Of a stretch of 64,000 nt of DNA, positions 31,401 through 41,312 are shown piece after piece. Numbering within the stretch: the first letter of the stretch is position 1; each line of letters opens with the position of its first letter. The stretch is from an uncultured Pseudomonadales bacterium. Lineage in GTDB: Bacteria; Pseudomonadota; Gammaproteobacteria; Pseudomonadales; Cellvibrionaceae. The notes under the pieces were generated by a model. That model made no database searches, had not been told where the DNA came from, and worked only from the letters and a program-made list of their open reading frames with translations. The stretch lies in assembly GCA_947488935.1 (NCBI GenBank), contig CANLBN010000005.1, forward strand, positions 16,675 through 80,674. The letters run 5' to 3'. A program made the translations under genes and the position numbers.

Positions 31401-31483
31401 TCGAATGCTCTATTGCTATCTAATAGTTATAGAGCATTATATGAGTTAATCTCCAATTCAAACTAAACCTTAAAGGTATGTTT

Positions 31484-32476
31484 ATGCAAGCTGTGAACGA
31501 ATTTTTAACCCCACGTCATATCGATGTAACGGAAAATTCACCCACGCACGCCAAAGTTGTCTTAGAGCCTCTCGAGCGAGGTTTTGGTCATACTTTAGGG
31601 AATGCTTTACGTCGTATTCTGCTTTCTTCAATGCCAGGCTGTGCAATTATTGAAACAGAAATTGAAGGCGTTGAACACGAATACAGTGCTATAGAAGGTG
31701 TGCAAGAAGATGTTATTGAAATTCTTCTAAACCTTAAGGGTGTTGCCGTTGTTATGAACGACGAAGAGAAAGTTCAAGCAACTGTCTCTTTGAGCAAAAG
31801 CGGCCCTGGTGTTGTAACCGCAGGTGATATTGTTGTCGATCATGGTGTCGAGGTTAAAAACCCAGATCATGTTATTGCAACTATTACAGGTAAGACTGAT
31901 TTAAATATGCAAATGACAATAGCACGTGGCCGTGGTTATCAGCCAGCTGATGCACGTGTGAGCGATGATGAAGAGACTCGTTCAATTGGTCGTTTGCAAC
32001 TCGATGCTTCTTTTAGCCCTGTTAAGCGTCTTGCTTACTCGGTAGAGAGTGCACGTGTTGAGCAGCGTACCGATTTAGATAAATTAGTTCTCGATCTAGA
32101 AACTAACGGCACAATTGATCCTGAAGAAGCTATTCGTCGCTCTGCGACAATTCTTCAGCAACAGCTTGCTGTGTTTGTTGATCTTGAGCACGAAAAAGCC
32201 TCTGAGCCAGAGACTAAAGAAGCTGAGATAGATCCTATTCTATTAAGACCTGTCGATGATCTTGAGCTTACAGTTCGTTCTGCTAACTGTCTTAAAGCTG
32301 AAAATATTTATTATATTGGTGATCTTGTTCAGCGTACCGAAGTTGAGTTATTAAAAACGCCTAACCTTGGTAAAAAATCATTAACAGAGATAAAAGATGT
32401 ACTTGCATCTCGTGGATTATCTCTTGGTCTTCGTTTAGAAAACTGGCCACCAGCCAGCTTGCGTACAGAAGACTAA
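31484..32476 (+). CDS. rpoA: RNA polymerase alpha subunit
   Basis: Alpha forms the dimer on which RNA polymerase assembles and contacts UP elements and activators. ATG 31484 gives 330 residues, [20 protein letters not shown] at 31472-31476 is well placed for it, while ATG 31478 is too close. The N-terminal domain shows [20 protein letters not shown] and the C-terminal domain [20 protein letters not shown] and [21 protein letters not shown]. Confidence 0.99.
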   Translation: MQAVNEFLTPRHIDVTENSPTHAKVVLEPLERGFGHTLGNALRRILLSSMPGCAIIETEIEGVEHEYSAIEGVQEDVIEILLNLKGVAVVMNDEEKVQATVSLSKSGPGVVTAGDIVVDHGVEVKNPDHVIATITGKTDLNMQMTIARGRGYQPADARVSDDEETRSIGRLQLDASFSPVKRLAYSVESARVEQRTDLDKLVLDLETNGTIDPEEAIRRSATILQQQLAVFVDLEHEKASEPETKEAEIDPILLRPVDDLELTVRSANCLKAENIYYIGDLVQRTEVELLKTPNLGKKSLTEIKDVLASRGLSLGLRLENWPPASLRTED

Positions 32477-32566
32477 TACATTAAACGATATTGTGTTGGT
32501 TTTGATAGTAAGGCCAACATTTATAAATTATTGCTGTGAAGCAGGAAATACAAAAGGGTTAAAGTC

Positions 32567-32962
32567 ATGCGCCATCGTCAAAGCGGACGTCAACTGAATC
32601 GTAACAGTTCACATCGCAAAGCCATGTTTAAAAATATGAGTATCTCTCTTGTAGAGCATGAACTCATCAAAACAACTGTTCCTAAAGCAAAGGAATTACG
32701 TCGTCATATTGAGCCGTTAATTACTCTTGCTAAGAAAGATAGCGTTGCTAACCGCCGTTTAGCGTTTAGACGCTTAAATTCTAAAGAAGCTGTTGGTAAA
32801 TTATTTAGTGATCTTGGCCCTCGTTATGAGTCTCGTCCTGGTGGCTATGTACGTATCCTTAAGTGTGGTTACCGCACTGGTGATAAAGCACCAATGGCTT
32901 ATGTTGAGTTAGTTGATCGTCAAGTAATAACTGATGAAGACTCAGTTGTTGTTGAAGATTAA
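32567..32962 (+). CDS. rplQ: 50S ribosomal protein L17
   Basis: L17 lies near the tunnel exit. The 131-residue protein begins [20 protein letters not shown] and contains [20 protein letters not shown] and [20 protein letters not shown]. It is the last gene of the alpha operon and is followed by a strong bidirectional terminator. Confidence 0.99.
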   Translation: MRHRQSGRQLNRNSSHRKAMFKNMSISLVEHELIKTTVPKAKELRRHIEPLITLAKKDSVANRRLAFRRLNSKEAVGKLFSDLGPRYESRPGGYVRILKCGYRTGDKAPMAYVELVDRQVITDEDSVVVED

Positions 32963-33020
32963 TAGCTAAGCAAGATATTGAAGTGATGATGTAAAATTAT
33001 TTAATAAATGATTTTGCATC

Positions 33021-33061
33021 AGGCATAAAAAAACCAGCTTATTGCTGGTTTTTTTATGCCT
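33021..33061. terminator. Bidirectional terminator between rplQ and uvrA
   Basis: AGGCATAAAAAAACCAGC at 33021-33038 pairs perfectly over 18 bases with 33044-33061, with a five-base loop. The A-run and T-run inside the stem let it terminate both the ribosomal operon and the convergent uvrA transcript. Confidence 0.95.
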
Positions 33062-33116
33062 GAAATTTTTAAAAAGAGTAATAACAAAAGCTTACTATCA
33101 CTCTTTTTGTTTCAGC

Positions 33117-35939
33117 TTATTTTAACAGTGGCTTTAAAAAGTGCCCAGTATGAGATGCTTTGACTTTACTCACATCCTCTGGTGTTCCTTCTGCAATAAT
33201 TTGCCCGCCACCACTACCGCCTTCTGGCCCTAAATCAATTACCCAGTCAGCCGTTTTTATTACATCCAAGTTATGTTCTATAACCACAACGGTATTACCG
33301 TGATCACGAAGCCGATGCAGTACTACGAGGAGCTGTTGTATATCGTGAAAGTGTAGCCCAGTTGTTGGCTCGTCTAAAATGTAAATAGTTTGGCCAGTAT
33401 CGCGTTTAGAGAGTTCTTTCGAGAGCTTAACGCGCTGTGCTTCACCACCTGACAATGTATTTGCCGCCTGACCAAGACGAATATAAGAAAGGCCTACATC
33501 TATTAGGGTTTGTAGCTTGCGAGCAACAGCAGGAATGGGATCAAAAAATTCACGTGCATCTTCAATTGTCATATCTAGCACTTGATGAATGTTTTTACCT
33601 TTATAAGTAATCTCTAAGGTTTCACGATTGTAGCGTTTACCATGGCAAACATCACAAGAGACATAAACATCGGGTAGAAAGTGCATTTCTACCTTAACGA
33701 CGCCATCACCTTGGCAAGCTTCACATCGACCACCTTTCACATTAAAGCTAAATCGGCCAGGTTTATAACCTCTTGAGCGGGCTTCTTGTGTGCCTGCAAA
33801 TAATTCTCTTACGGGGGTAAATATACCGGTATAAGTTGCAGGGTTGGAGCGTGGAGTGCGCCCAATAGGGCTTTGATCAATATCGACACATTTATCAATA
33901 TGTTGAAGCCCTTTAATGCTTTTATAAGGCGCAGGCTTAAGCGTTGTTGCGCCATTAAGCTCGGTTGCAACAATGGGGTAGAGTGTTCCATTAATGAGTG
34001 TTGATTTACCCGAGCCAGAAACGCCAGTCACACAGGTCATTAACCCTACCGGGATAGAAAGCTTAGCTTTTTGTAAGTTATTACCGCTGGCACCTGCTAG
34101 GGTTATTAACTTTTTCGGGTCAACCGGATTACGCTTTTTAGGTATGGCAATTTCTTTTGTACCCGATAAATACTGACCAGTTAAGGACTCCTTGGTGTTT
34201 TTAATCTGCTCAACTTTACCCTGTGCAATAACTTCCCCGCCGTGTACACCGGCTCCTGGGCCAATATCAATTACATGGTCAGCTAGGCGAATAGCATCCT
34301 CATCGTGCTCGACGACAATGACCGTATTGCCCAAATCTCGTAAATGAATTAGCGTTTTTAGTAAGCGCTCGTTATCGCGTTGATGCAAGCCAATAGATGG
34401 CTCATCGAGAATATACATAACACCCACAAGACCAGCACCGATTTGGCTTGCTAGGCGAATTCGCTGGGCCTCGCCTCCCGAGAGAGTATCGGCGCTACGA
34501 TTAAGGCTTAAATAATTGAGGCCTACATCGTTTAAAAACTGAAAGCGGTCGCAAATCTCTTTTAAAATCTTATCGGCGATTTCGGCTCTTGCACCTTCAA
34601 ATTCAAGCGCTTTAAAATAACTATATGCTTCACCAATAGGAAAAGCCGTAATCTCTGGTAATATTTTATTATCGATAAATACGTTACGTGCCTCTTCGCG
34701 CAAGCGTGCACCTTTACAGCTTGGACAATTTTGTGTGGACAATAGCTTGGCCAACTCTTCGCGTACGCTTTGTGATTCTGTATCGCGATAGCGTCTTTCT
34801 AAATTAGGTATGACGCCTTCAAAACGATGTTTGCGTTTGTAAGTGTCGCCCTTGTCATTGATATAAGTAAAGTTGATTTCTGTATCACCGGAGCCATATA
34901 AGATAGCCTGCCTGTGTTCTTCTTTAAGTTTTTCCCAGGGTGTATCGGTTTTAAATTTAAAATGTTTTGCGAGGGATTCCAGCATATGAAAGTAATAAAT
35001 ATTACGCTTATCCCAACCTCTTATGGCACCTTCAGAAAGAGACGATTCAGGGAACTGTGCAATTTTCGATTCGTCAAAATATTGCTTAACACCTAAGCCG
35101 TCGCAAGTTGGACAAGCTCCCGCCGGATTATTAAACGAAAATAAACGAGGCTCTAGCTCAGTTAGTGAATAGTCACAAACCGGGCAGGCGTGTTTTGTCG
35201 AAAATATTTGGTCATCCTTTTCGCCATCCATATAACTGATACTGATTAATCCACCCGAAATATTCACGCCTGTTTCAGTCGATTCGGCTAAACGCAATTG
35301 AAGGTCATCGCGAACTTTAAAGCGATCAACTACAGCCTCTATGTTATGTTTTTTCTTTTTATCTAAAGGTGGTACTTCATCGAGATCGACGACTAGGCCA
35401 TCAACACGCACACGAACAAAACCATCGCGGCGTAATTGCTCAAAAATATGAGCATGCTCACCTTTGCGATCACGCACAACGGGTGCGAGCAGCATTAATT
35501 TTGTGCCCTCAGGCAGCGCTAAAATAGAGTCAACGATCTCGCTAATGGTTTGTGCTGACAACGGTACGTTATGATTAGGGCAGCGTGCCTCGCCCACGCG
35601 TGCATACAATAGGCGCAAATAATCGTAAATTTCTGTGATTGTGCCTACCGTTGAGCGCGGGTTATGGGAGGTTGATTTTTGCTCGATAGAAATTGCCGGG
35701 CTTAAGCCTTCAATATGGTCGACATCAGGCTTCTCCATCATCGACAAAAACTGACGAGCATATGTTGATAAGGACTCAACATAACGTCGCTGTCCCTCTG
35801 CATATAATGTATCAAAGGCTAGCGAGGACTTGCCTGAGCCAGATAAACCCGTAATGACGATAAATTTATCGCGTGGAATATCAATATCAATATTTTTAAG
35901 ATTGTGGGTGCGAGCGCCCCGAACAGTAATAGTGTCCAC
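33117..35939 (-). CDS. uvrA: Excinuclease ABC subunit A
   Basis: UvrA recognises DNA damage in nucleotide excision repair and loads UvrB. The 940-residue protein starts with GTG and has two ABC ATPase halves: Walker A sites GLSGSGKSS near residue 31 and GVSGSGKST near 640, and two LSGGEAQR signatures. Zinc-finger cysteines show in CPVCDYSL and CPTCDG, and in CEACQGDG and [10 protein letters not shown] saw no LexA box in the upstream bases. Its order with the MFS gene and ssb is as in Pseudomonas. Confidence 0.98.
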   Translation of the reverse strand: MDTITVRGARTHNLKNIDIDIPRDKFIVITGLSGSGKSSLAFDTLYAEGQRRYVESLSTYARQFLSMMEKPDVDHIEGLSPAISIEQKSTSHNPRSTVGTITEIYDYLRLLYARVGEARCPNHNVPLSAQTISEIVDSILALPEGTKLMLLAPVVRDRKGEHAHIFEQLRRDGFVRVRVDGLVVDLDEVPPLDKKKKHNIEAVVDRFKVRDDLQLRLAESTETGVNISGGLISISYMDGEKDDQIFSTKHACPVCDYSLTELEPRLFSFNNPAGACPTCDGLGVKQYFDESKIAQFPESSLSEGAIRGWDKRNIYYFHMLESLAKHFKFKTDTPWEKLKEEHRQAILYGSGDTEINFTYINDKGDTYKRKHRFEGVIPNLERRYRDTESQSVREELAKLLSTQNCPSCKGARLREEARNVFIDNKILPEITAFPIGEAYSYFKALEFEGARAEIADKILKEICDRFQFLNDVGLNYLSLNRSADTLSGGEAQRIRLASQIGAGLVGVMYILDEPSIGLHQRDNERLLKTLIHLRDLGNTVIVVEHDEDAIRLADHVIDIGPGAGVHGGEVIAQGKVEQIKNTKESLTGQYLSGTKEIAIPKKRNPVDPKKLITLAGASGNNLQKAKLSIPVGLMTCVTGVSGSGKSTLINGTLYPIVATELNGATTLKPAPYKSIKGLQHIDKCVDIDQSPIGRTPRSNPATYTGIFTPVRELFAGTQEARSRGYKPGRFSFNVKGGRCEACQGDGVVKVEMHFLPDVYVSCDVCHGKRYNRETLEITYKGKNIHQVLDMTIEDAREFFDPIPAVARKLQTLIDVGLSYIRLGQAANTLSGGEAQRVKLSKELSKRDTGQTIYILDEPTTGLHFHDIQQLLVVLHRLRDHGNTVVVIEHNLDVIKTADWVIDLGPEGGSGGGQIIAEGTPEDVSKVKASHTGHFLKPLLK

Positions 35940-36153
35940 AAAGATAACTCAGTGAGTAAATAAACGTGTAAGTATAATCCATTAACACGACGGGATGTAT
36001 GCTTTGTTTAGATTAAGGGGCTACTAAAAAGCTCTCTGGGTTAATCAGGGGGTTTTGTGTTTATGGCTATTGAAATTTAATCATATATTAATTGTCTGTT
36101 TATGCGTCATCGACTATCTCTTAACACAGCCTCTAAGGCTTGCTAGAATGCTC
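35940..36153. other. Intergenic region upstream of uvrA
   Basis: No gene is visible. On the minus strand a TATACT at about 35971-35976 could be a -10 element for uvrA, but no good -35 is present. No CTGT-N8-ACAG LexA site is seen. Confidence 0.4.
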
Positions 36154-36318
36154 GGGCCTGTTCATACTCATTAAATAGCGACAACACTTTGGGCCAGACC
36201 ATTTTTTCACCCAACGGCGTTAGATATCGCTTATGTATGTTGAATACACCGCGCTCTTTCTGCCTTGTTGGTAAAAAAAGACACTGGCAGTGATTATTTA
36301 ATGAGTATGAACAGGCCC
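36154..36318. mobile_element. 165-bp inverted-repeat element, MITE-like
   Basis: The first 24 bases (36154-36177, starting GGGCCTGTTCATACTC) are the perfect reverse complement of the last 24 (36295-36318, ending GAGTATGAACAGGCCC). Just outside, GCTC and TAGC extend the match with one mismatch. The 117-base core has no transposase. On the minus strand one frame stays open across the whole element and ends at TAG 36143-36145 (…TPLGEKMVWPKVLSLFNEYE…), but it has no usable start. No clear target-site duplication is visible. It looks like a non-autonomous transposable element. Confidence 0.75.
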
Positions 36319-36343
36319 TAGCCCAATTATCTAACGAGTCACC

Positions 36344-37573
36344 ATGTCACTGGTAAAAATCTCTGAATCTCGCGCTGTATCCTCGCTGGCGACACTCTAC
36401 ATTGTAAGGATGCTGGGTTTATTTATGGTATTGCCTGTACTGGTGTTGGCAGGTGATGAATATACCCAGAGTAATATTTTTCTGTTAGGTGTGGCTCTGG
36501 GTATTTATGGGTTGACACAAGCTTGCCTACAGATTCCCTTTGGCATTCTTTCTGATCGATTTGGGCGTAAACCCTTAATTATTATCGGGCTGGTTATTTT
36601 TGCATTTGGCTCCCTTATTGCGGCAACGGCTGAGTCTGTTCATGGGTTAATTATTGGTCGTGCCTTGCAAGGTGCTGGCGCTATTGCTGGTGTTATTATG
36701 GCAATGGTTGGGGATCTAACCTCAGATAAAACTCGCACCAAAGCAATGGCAACTATTGGTGCTTCTATTGGTGTGGCTTTTGCCTTATCGCTGGTAATTG
36801 GCCCACTGATTACAGCCGCTGGTGGTGTGCGCTGGGTGTTCTGGCTAACTTTAGTTCTGTCGCTTGTCGGTATCATCATTGTTATTTGGTTTGTACCTTC
36901 TGTTAGTAGCAATGCTAAGGATGATACAAGTTCTCGCTTGTTGTCATTCGATGGTCTTCGTGTAGTCGCTAGCAACGGTGATTTACTTGGGCTGAACCTA
37001 GGCATTTTTATGTTACATGCCGTGCTTATGGCTTTATTCGTGGCGCTACCTATATTTTTACAAACTATTAATATACCTCCCGCTCAGCATGCATGGGTGT
37101 ATTTAGGCGTTATGCTTATCTCCTTTATATTGATGGTGCCACTCATTATTGTTGGTGAGCGCAAAGGCATCGTTAAGAAAATATTTTTAGCATTATTGAT
37201 GATAGCCATACTTGCCCTTATGGGGTTAGCTATCGTACCCTCCTATGCGGAGCCCAGTTCTTTGATGGTGCTTGTCGGTATGCTTTTTTTCTTTATAGGC
37301 TTTAATTACTTAGAGGCAACACTGCCATCATTAATGAGCAAAACTGTGCCGGAGACTCATCGTGGTGCAGGTTCTAGTATGTTTGCTACCTGCCAGTTTT
37401 TAGGGGCGGCAGTGGGTGGTATTTTAGGGGGTTGGCTATTTACCCAATTTGGTATTTCGGTACTCATGCTAAGCTGTGCCGGTGCATTACTTATTTGGTG
37501 GTTATGTGCATGCCAAATGAGTATTCCTAAAACAGACAACAAAGAAAACGATGCCAAAAATGTGTTAGCATAA
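36344..37573 (+). CDS. MFS transporter, YajR/multidrug-efflux-like
   Basis: This 409-residue inner-membrane protein has twelve predicted helices. The MFS motif A is visible as GILSDRFGRKPLIIIG between helices 2 and 3, and motif C-like residues occur in GVAFALSLVIGPLITAAGG. It resembles the YajR/drug:H+ antiporter-1 group but lacks the extra cytoplasmic domain of E. coli YajR. The substrate is unknown. The place between uvrA and ssb matches the MFS gene found there in Pseudomonas. The inverted-repeat element ends 25 bases before its start and may affect its promoter. Confidence 0.85.
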   Translation: MSLVKISESRAVSSLATLYIVRMLGLFMVLPVLVLAGDEYTQSNIFLLGVALGIYGLTQACLQIPFGILSDRFGRKPLIIIGLVIFAFGSLIAATAESVHGLIIGRALQGAGAIAGVIMAMVGDLTSDKTRTKAMATIGASIGVAFALSLVIGPLITAAGGVRWVFWLTLVLSLVGIIIVIWFVPSVSSNAKDDTSSRLLSFDGLRVVASNGDLLGLNLGIFMLHAVLMALFVALPIFLQTINIPPAQHAWVYLGVMLISFILMVPLIIVGERKGIVKKIFLALLMIAILALMGLAIVPSYAEPSSLMVLVGMLFFFIGFNYLEATLPSLMSKTVPETHRGAGSSMFATCQFLGAAVGGILGGWLFTQFGISVLMLSCAGALLIWWLCACQMSIPKTDNKENDAKNVLA

Positions 37574-37625
37574 ACGGCTAAATACGCTTATATAACCCAT
37601 AATATTTATATCAGAGAGGAAGTCC

Positions 37626-38159
37626 ATGGCTCGCGGAATTAACAAAGTCATCTTGGTTGGTAATTTGGGTCAAGACCCAGAAGTACGTTATATGCCATCG
37701 GGTGGTGCTGTCACTAATGTGACTATTGCAACCAGTGAAAGCTGGAAAGATAAGCAAACAGGCCAGCCTGTTGATAGGACCGAATGGCATCGAATTGTGT
37801 TTTTTAACCGCCTTGCTGAAATCGCTGGTGAATACTTAAGAAAAGGCTCTCAAGTGTACGTTGAAGGTAAATTGCAAACCCGTAAATGGCAGGACCAATC
37901 GGGAGCGGACCGCTATACAACAGAGATAGTCGCTAATGAATTACAAATGCTAGGTGGTCGTCAAGGCCAGGGGGCTGCAAATAATATGGGCGGTGACCCA
38001 GGTTATAGCGCCGAGTCTTCTTATGGTGGTGGGCCTACCGGAGGTCAAGCCGGTGGAATGAGTGCACCCAAAGCACCTACTAGCCCACAGCCCAAACCAC
38101 AGCAGGCACCCGCTGCGCCACCAAGTATGGACAGCTTTGACGATGATATACCGTTTTAA
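37626..38159 (+). CDS. ssb: Single-stranded DNA-binding protein
   Basis: SSB coats single-stranded DNA and recruits repair and replication proteins through its acidic tip. The 177-residue protein has the OB fold ([20 protein letters not shown], then [21 protein letters not shown]), a Gly/Pro/Gln-rich linker, and the tip [19 protein letters not shown] upstream of ATG 37626 is an ideal ribosome binding site. The last 23 codons have a diverged second copy at 43211-43282, 5 kb downstream, which implies that the present 3' end was brought in with the island that follows. Confidence 0.98.
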   Translation: MARGINKVILVGNLGQDPEVRYMPSGGAVTNVTIATSESWKDKQTGQPVDRTEWHRIVFFNRLAEIAGEYLRKGSQVYVEGKLQTRKWQDQSGADRYTTEIVANELQMLGGRQGQGAANNMGGDPGYSAESSYGGGPTGGQAGGMSAPKAPTSPQPKPQQAPAAPPSMDSFDDDIPF

Positions 38160-38196
38160 CGATTGCTTGGAATTCAGTTGTACAACTGTTCTTATT

Positions 38197-38224
38197 AAAG
38201 CCCTGTTTTTACAGGGCTTTTTTG
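38197..38224 (+). terminator. Terminator of ssb
   Basis: AAAGCCCTGT at 38197-38206 pairs with ACAGGGCTTT at 38211-38220 around TTTT, followed by TTTTG. It lies within the inserted block, just behind the stop of the intact ssb copy. Confidence 0.9.
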
Positions 38225-38333
38225 TTTTTAGTAGATTCAAGTTTTAAAAGTTGTTAATTTTTATTGGTTAACTTCAATAGCTCTATTACGTACTGGTCGC
38301 AATTAAATGCTTGGCAGTATTAGATCTTCAGTT

Positions 38334-39707
38334 TTAGGCGTTAGCAAGACTCTGTGTATATGTTGATTGTTGGGTTCGTCGTCTTTTCACGTCCGGTGTA
38401 TCTGTGGATCGCCCCAGTATCGTGCTGGCGTGGGTTGTACGTCCTATCATACTGGGATGGTCAACACCAGGGCCTAGCCTTCCTTGCGGGACTAAAGCCA
38501 CATGTAGCATTGAGGGTTGCAGTACTTCGGCTGCTTCGAGATTTCCAAGGGCAACGTGTTGCATAAAATGAGTATCTTGTTCTGCACCACTTGCAAAAGG
38601 AGTTAAGCTGACCTTCCCATTCTCTGTCCATATATTCCCACCCATCGATGGAATAGAGTGGCCATCAGTTATTGGCCATTTATAGTTAGTGTCGCCAATA
38701 TATGATGTCACAATTCTTATGTTTTTTTGAGCCTCAGCATAGGCGATAAAGGATTTGTGAGTGATTGTGTTCTTTTCTTTAGTGCCAATGAATCGATTGG
38801 GAATATGCACTGCAAGTGTTTGGTATTGCTTATTATCTTCAGTTTGATAATTGATGCCTAAACAAGGAATAAGGCCTTCACGATGAGGAATATCCACTTC
38901 TTCGACAGTATATGCACCTCTCAAATCCTCCCTAACATAAATGAACATGTTCTGCTTGGCGTCACGACCCCCTTTTGTATTTTTCCCTTCTCGCCAACCA
39001 AGATACTTGAAGGTATGGGTTCCCATACTTTCGCCTTGGTTTACTGTCAGTTGTTCATGTTTATCCTTTCCTTCTATTACTGCAATCAGATGAGGGACCT
39101 CTTTATCTTTTAGCATAAAAGATGCCCATTGCTCTAAGCCTTCGCCAGAGTCTCCATAATTGGTTCGCTCTTTCAAGCTTTTTACATAACTTTTAATTAG
39201 ATTACCCAGACTCTTGAGGCTCATTAGGCTTGCTTTGTTCTCAATAGTGCCTCCATTAGAGGCAATTTTATCTTGCAGCCCCTGTTGGAAATTGGGTTTC
39301 GCTTCGCGAGAAATAACCGCAATCTTACTCGTATCGACGTGGTTAGAATCTTGGCCACTAATTGTGCGGTTATGGGGTTGCATTGGGCCTGCTAATGAGC
39401 CATCAGAATGGAATGTAGAACTGTTGGATCTACTAAGGTAGGAGTTACTGCGTTGAAGGCCTCTATTTGCTTCGGAGTCACGACTTTCTAGGTTGCTGCG
39501 TGGACGCTTTTTCTTAAGGCTTTGCTGCGCGGACGTACTTTCATTTGCCTCGGAGCCAGCTAGGCTCGGTGTATCAGGAGGTGTAAATGCGTCACTGTTA
39601 CTGGCTGGATTCAACGTATTAGCTGGAGGCGGCGTATCCAGTGCCGTATCTTGAGGCGACACATCTTGTGCTGCGTAAGCTCCATTGTCAGGTTCAGGCG
39701 ATTCCAT
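38334..39707 (-). CDS. Putative DNase I-fold (EEP) nuclease, possible effector
   Basis: I do not know this 457-residue protein, but its middle and C-terminal parts carry, in order, the signposts of the endonuclease/exonuclease/phosphatase (DNase I-like) fold: HLIAVIEGKD (metal-binding Glu212), FIYVRED, LAVHIPN (His301), SYIGDTNYKW (Asp339, Asn341) and GPGVDHPSMIG (Asp416, His417). Residues 1-130 are Ser/Pro/Asn-rich and probably disordered. Two basic clusters, KKKRPR at 65-70 and KRRR at 441-444, resemble eukaryotic nuclear localisation signals. There is no signal peptide. It is the last gene of a three-gene minus-strand operon and starts two bases after the preceding stop. A DNA-damaging toxin is one reading; a lipid phosphatase or sphingomyelinase-like activity is another. 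Confidence 0.55.
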   Translation of the reverse strand: MESPEPDNGAYAAQDVSPQDTALDTPPPANTLNPASNSDAFTPPDTPSLAGSEANESTSAQQSLKKKRPRSNLESRDSEANRGLQRSNSYLSRSNSSTFHSDGSLAGPMQPHNRTISGQDSNHVDTSKIAVISREAKPNFQQGLQDKIASNGGTIENKASLMSLKSLGNLIKSYVKSLKERTNYGDSGEGLEQWASFMLKDKEVPHLIAVIEGKDKHEQLTVNQGESMGTHTFKYLGWREGKNTKGGRDAKQNMFIYVREDLRGAYTVEEVDIPHREGLIPCLGINYQTEDNKQYQTLAVHIPNRFIGTKEKNTITHKSFIAYAEAQKNIRIVTSYIGDTNYKWPITDGHSIPSMGGNIWTENGKVSLTPFASGAEQDTHFMQHVALGNLEAAEVLQPSMLHVALVPQGRLGPGVDHPSMIGRTTHASTILGRSTDTPDVKRRRTQQSTYTQSLANA

Positions 39708-39709
39708 GT

Positions 39710-41266
39710 TTACATTGTCTCAATTGAAAGCGCGCGAATTTGATAGCCGCAATCTTGATAGTCACTGGTGTTTGGTGTGAGTGTAATATCCAATGTATTG
39801 AGCCCCAATTGGAGGTAATCGTGGTAGTCCACTGAGCCAAAATCCAAATTTCTCAATGACAATGTTAACAAGTTGTTTTCACCACCTTCGGCTTCCTGTG
39901 CGCTCACTAGTTTAACGATTGGATTGTCAATATTGTTATTAACAACGATGGTCACCACAACGCCAACAGTACCTACCATCCAGTGCTTCATGTACAAAAA
40001 ATAGTTACTGGTCGTGTTGATGACTTTAAAGTTAACCGTCATAGAAAGGGTCGTACAGTTCTGAGTAAAGGTCGCATTAAGAGCGGTCTCTGAAGGGGTA
40101 AAGCCCGCGCCTTCGTCGACTGAAGATGAATATTGCGTGCTATCTTCGATTAGTAGATTATTATTGATTGAGATAATCTTAAAGGGTGTTGGCGCTTGTC
40201 CAGCTGCTGGAGCTGGTACTGGTGCGACTAGAAATTGCTGTGGTATAAAACCAATAATGGCGTTTTGAGTGTTGCCTGATGCCGTAATCGGGTCGAGCCC
40301 ATATAGGCAAAGATTGAGGGCCGCTGTTTTTACACTACACGTTGTTGGTGTGGTATTGATAGATGCGGATATGGTTGAGGCTACCAGTTGATGAGAAGCA
40401 GTATAATAATTTATCTCGTGTTCGAAATGCACCGTAGCCTCGGGAGTTGGCTGAACAAGCCAACCTACCTTCATGCTAAAGTCGACACCAAACTGAGAGA
40501 GCGAGCTAGGGGGTAATAATTGCCCGCTGGAACCATCTTGCATTAGCTCTTGGACAAAAGATGGCAGAACAATGGTGTCGCCACCATTATCAAATCGATA
40601 CAGGAGTACGTTCCATGGGTACTCTTGCCCCCAAACCCAGTTGATTGAGGCATCGGTAGGGTCGGTGAATGTGTAGGCCGCCCACTCTTTTACAGTAAAA
40701 GAATCACCGGCAGAGCTCACGGATGAGATACCGGTTTGTGTGCCATTAGTTACCGACGTTGAGGCGCTATTGCCGGTAGTATTAGAGCTATTTGAGGATA
40801 TGCCTCCTGTTATATCGCTTCCCCAAAAACCCAAATTTGCAGAGCTGCCATAAGTATTTGACTGCGACGTGGTTGACCCGCTGCTTTGTTGCCAAGTGGT
40901 CGACGAATCATCTTGGCTCCCTTGACTATTGGTTAATGACACTGAGGTGTTTATTGTCCGAGGGTTGTAATCAACAATCCATTGAACTTGTTTTTTTGAT
41001 GGAGACTTAAATGAAATGTTGTTAGTGACTATGGCTGGGTAATCAAGGTAAGCATTAGTATTGAGGGTTGGTGTATAGGTTGATGAGCAGGGGATTATGA
41101 TCCGTTGGGTGCAAAATATTTGATAGGCGAATGAATCTAAAAGATTTCTTACATCTATATATCGACGAATCTCGTAAGAAATAATTGTTGTACCAATCAC
41201 AGTGTGATCGGAGTTGGTGAGTTTTTCAACTATCTGATAGGTGTACAAATCTTTTGCGTCAATCAT
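39710..41266 (-). CDS. Unknown protein with Ser/Thr/Asn-rich central segment
   Basis: I do not recognise a family in these 518 residues. There is no signal peptide. Residues 1-100 look like mixed beta structure with two cysteines. Residues about 105-187 are extremely rich in Ser, Thr, Asn and Gly with alternating polar and small residues (for example SSTTWQQSSGSTTSQSNT), flanked by beta-rich domains; this pattern recalls the membrane-insertion loop of aerolysin or ETX/MTX2-type beta-pore-forming toxins. The C-terminal part (from about 390) is also beta-rich. GGAGAG just upstream of ATG 41266 is a good ribosome binding site. It lies 46 bases behind the beta-helix gene and two bases before the nuclease-like gene. 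The pore-former idea is inference only. Confidence 0.5.
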   Translation of the reverse strand: MIDAKDLYTYQIVEKLTNSDHTVIGTTIISYEIRRYIDVRNLLDSFAYQIFCTQRIIIPCSSTYTPTLNTNAYLDYPAIVTNNISFKSPSKKQVQWIVDYNPRTINTSVSLTNSQGSQDDSSTTWQQSSGSTTSQSNTYGSSANLGFWGSDITGGISSNSSNTTGNSASTSVTNGTQTGISSVSSAGDSFTVKEWAAYTFTDPTDASINWVWGQEYPWNVLLYRFDNGGDTIVLPSFVQELMQDGSSGQLLPPSSLSQFGVDFSMKVGWLVQPTPEATVHFEHEINYYTASHQLVASTISASINTTPTTCSVKTAALNLCLYGLDPITASGNTQNAIIGFIPQQFLVAPVPAPAAGQAPTPFKIISINNNLLIEDSTQYSSSVDEGAGFTPSETALNATFTQNCTTLSMTVNFKVINTTSNYFLYMKHWMVGTVGVVVTIVVNNNIDNPIVKLVSAQEAEGGENNLLTLSLRNLDFGSVDYHDYLQLGLNTLDITLTPNTSDYQDCGYQIRALSIETM

Positions 41267-41312
41267 TCAATCTCTCCATGTAACTGTTGTGTAATAGATT
41301 TGATGGGAATAT

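Noticed and set aside
35940..36343. LexA (SOS) box for uvrA or the divergent genes
   Set aside because: I looked for CTGT-N8-ACAG in the uvrA, MFS and ssb upstream regions and found none; the proteins are SOS-linked only in other species.
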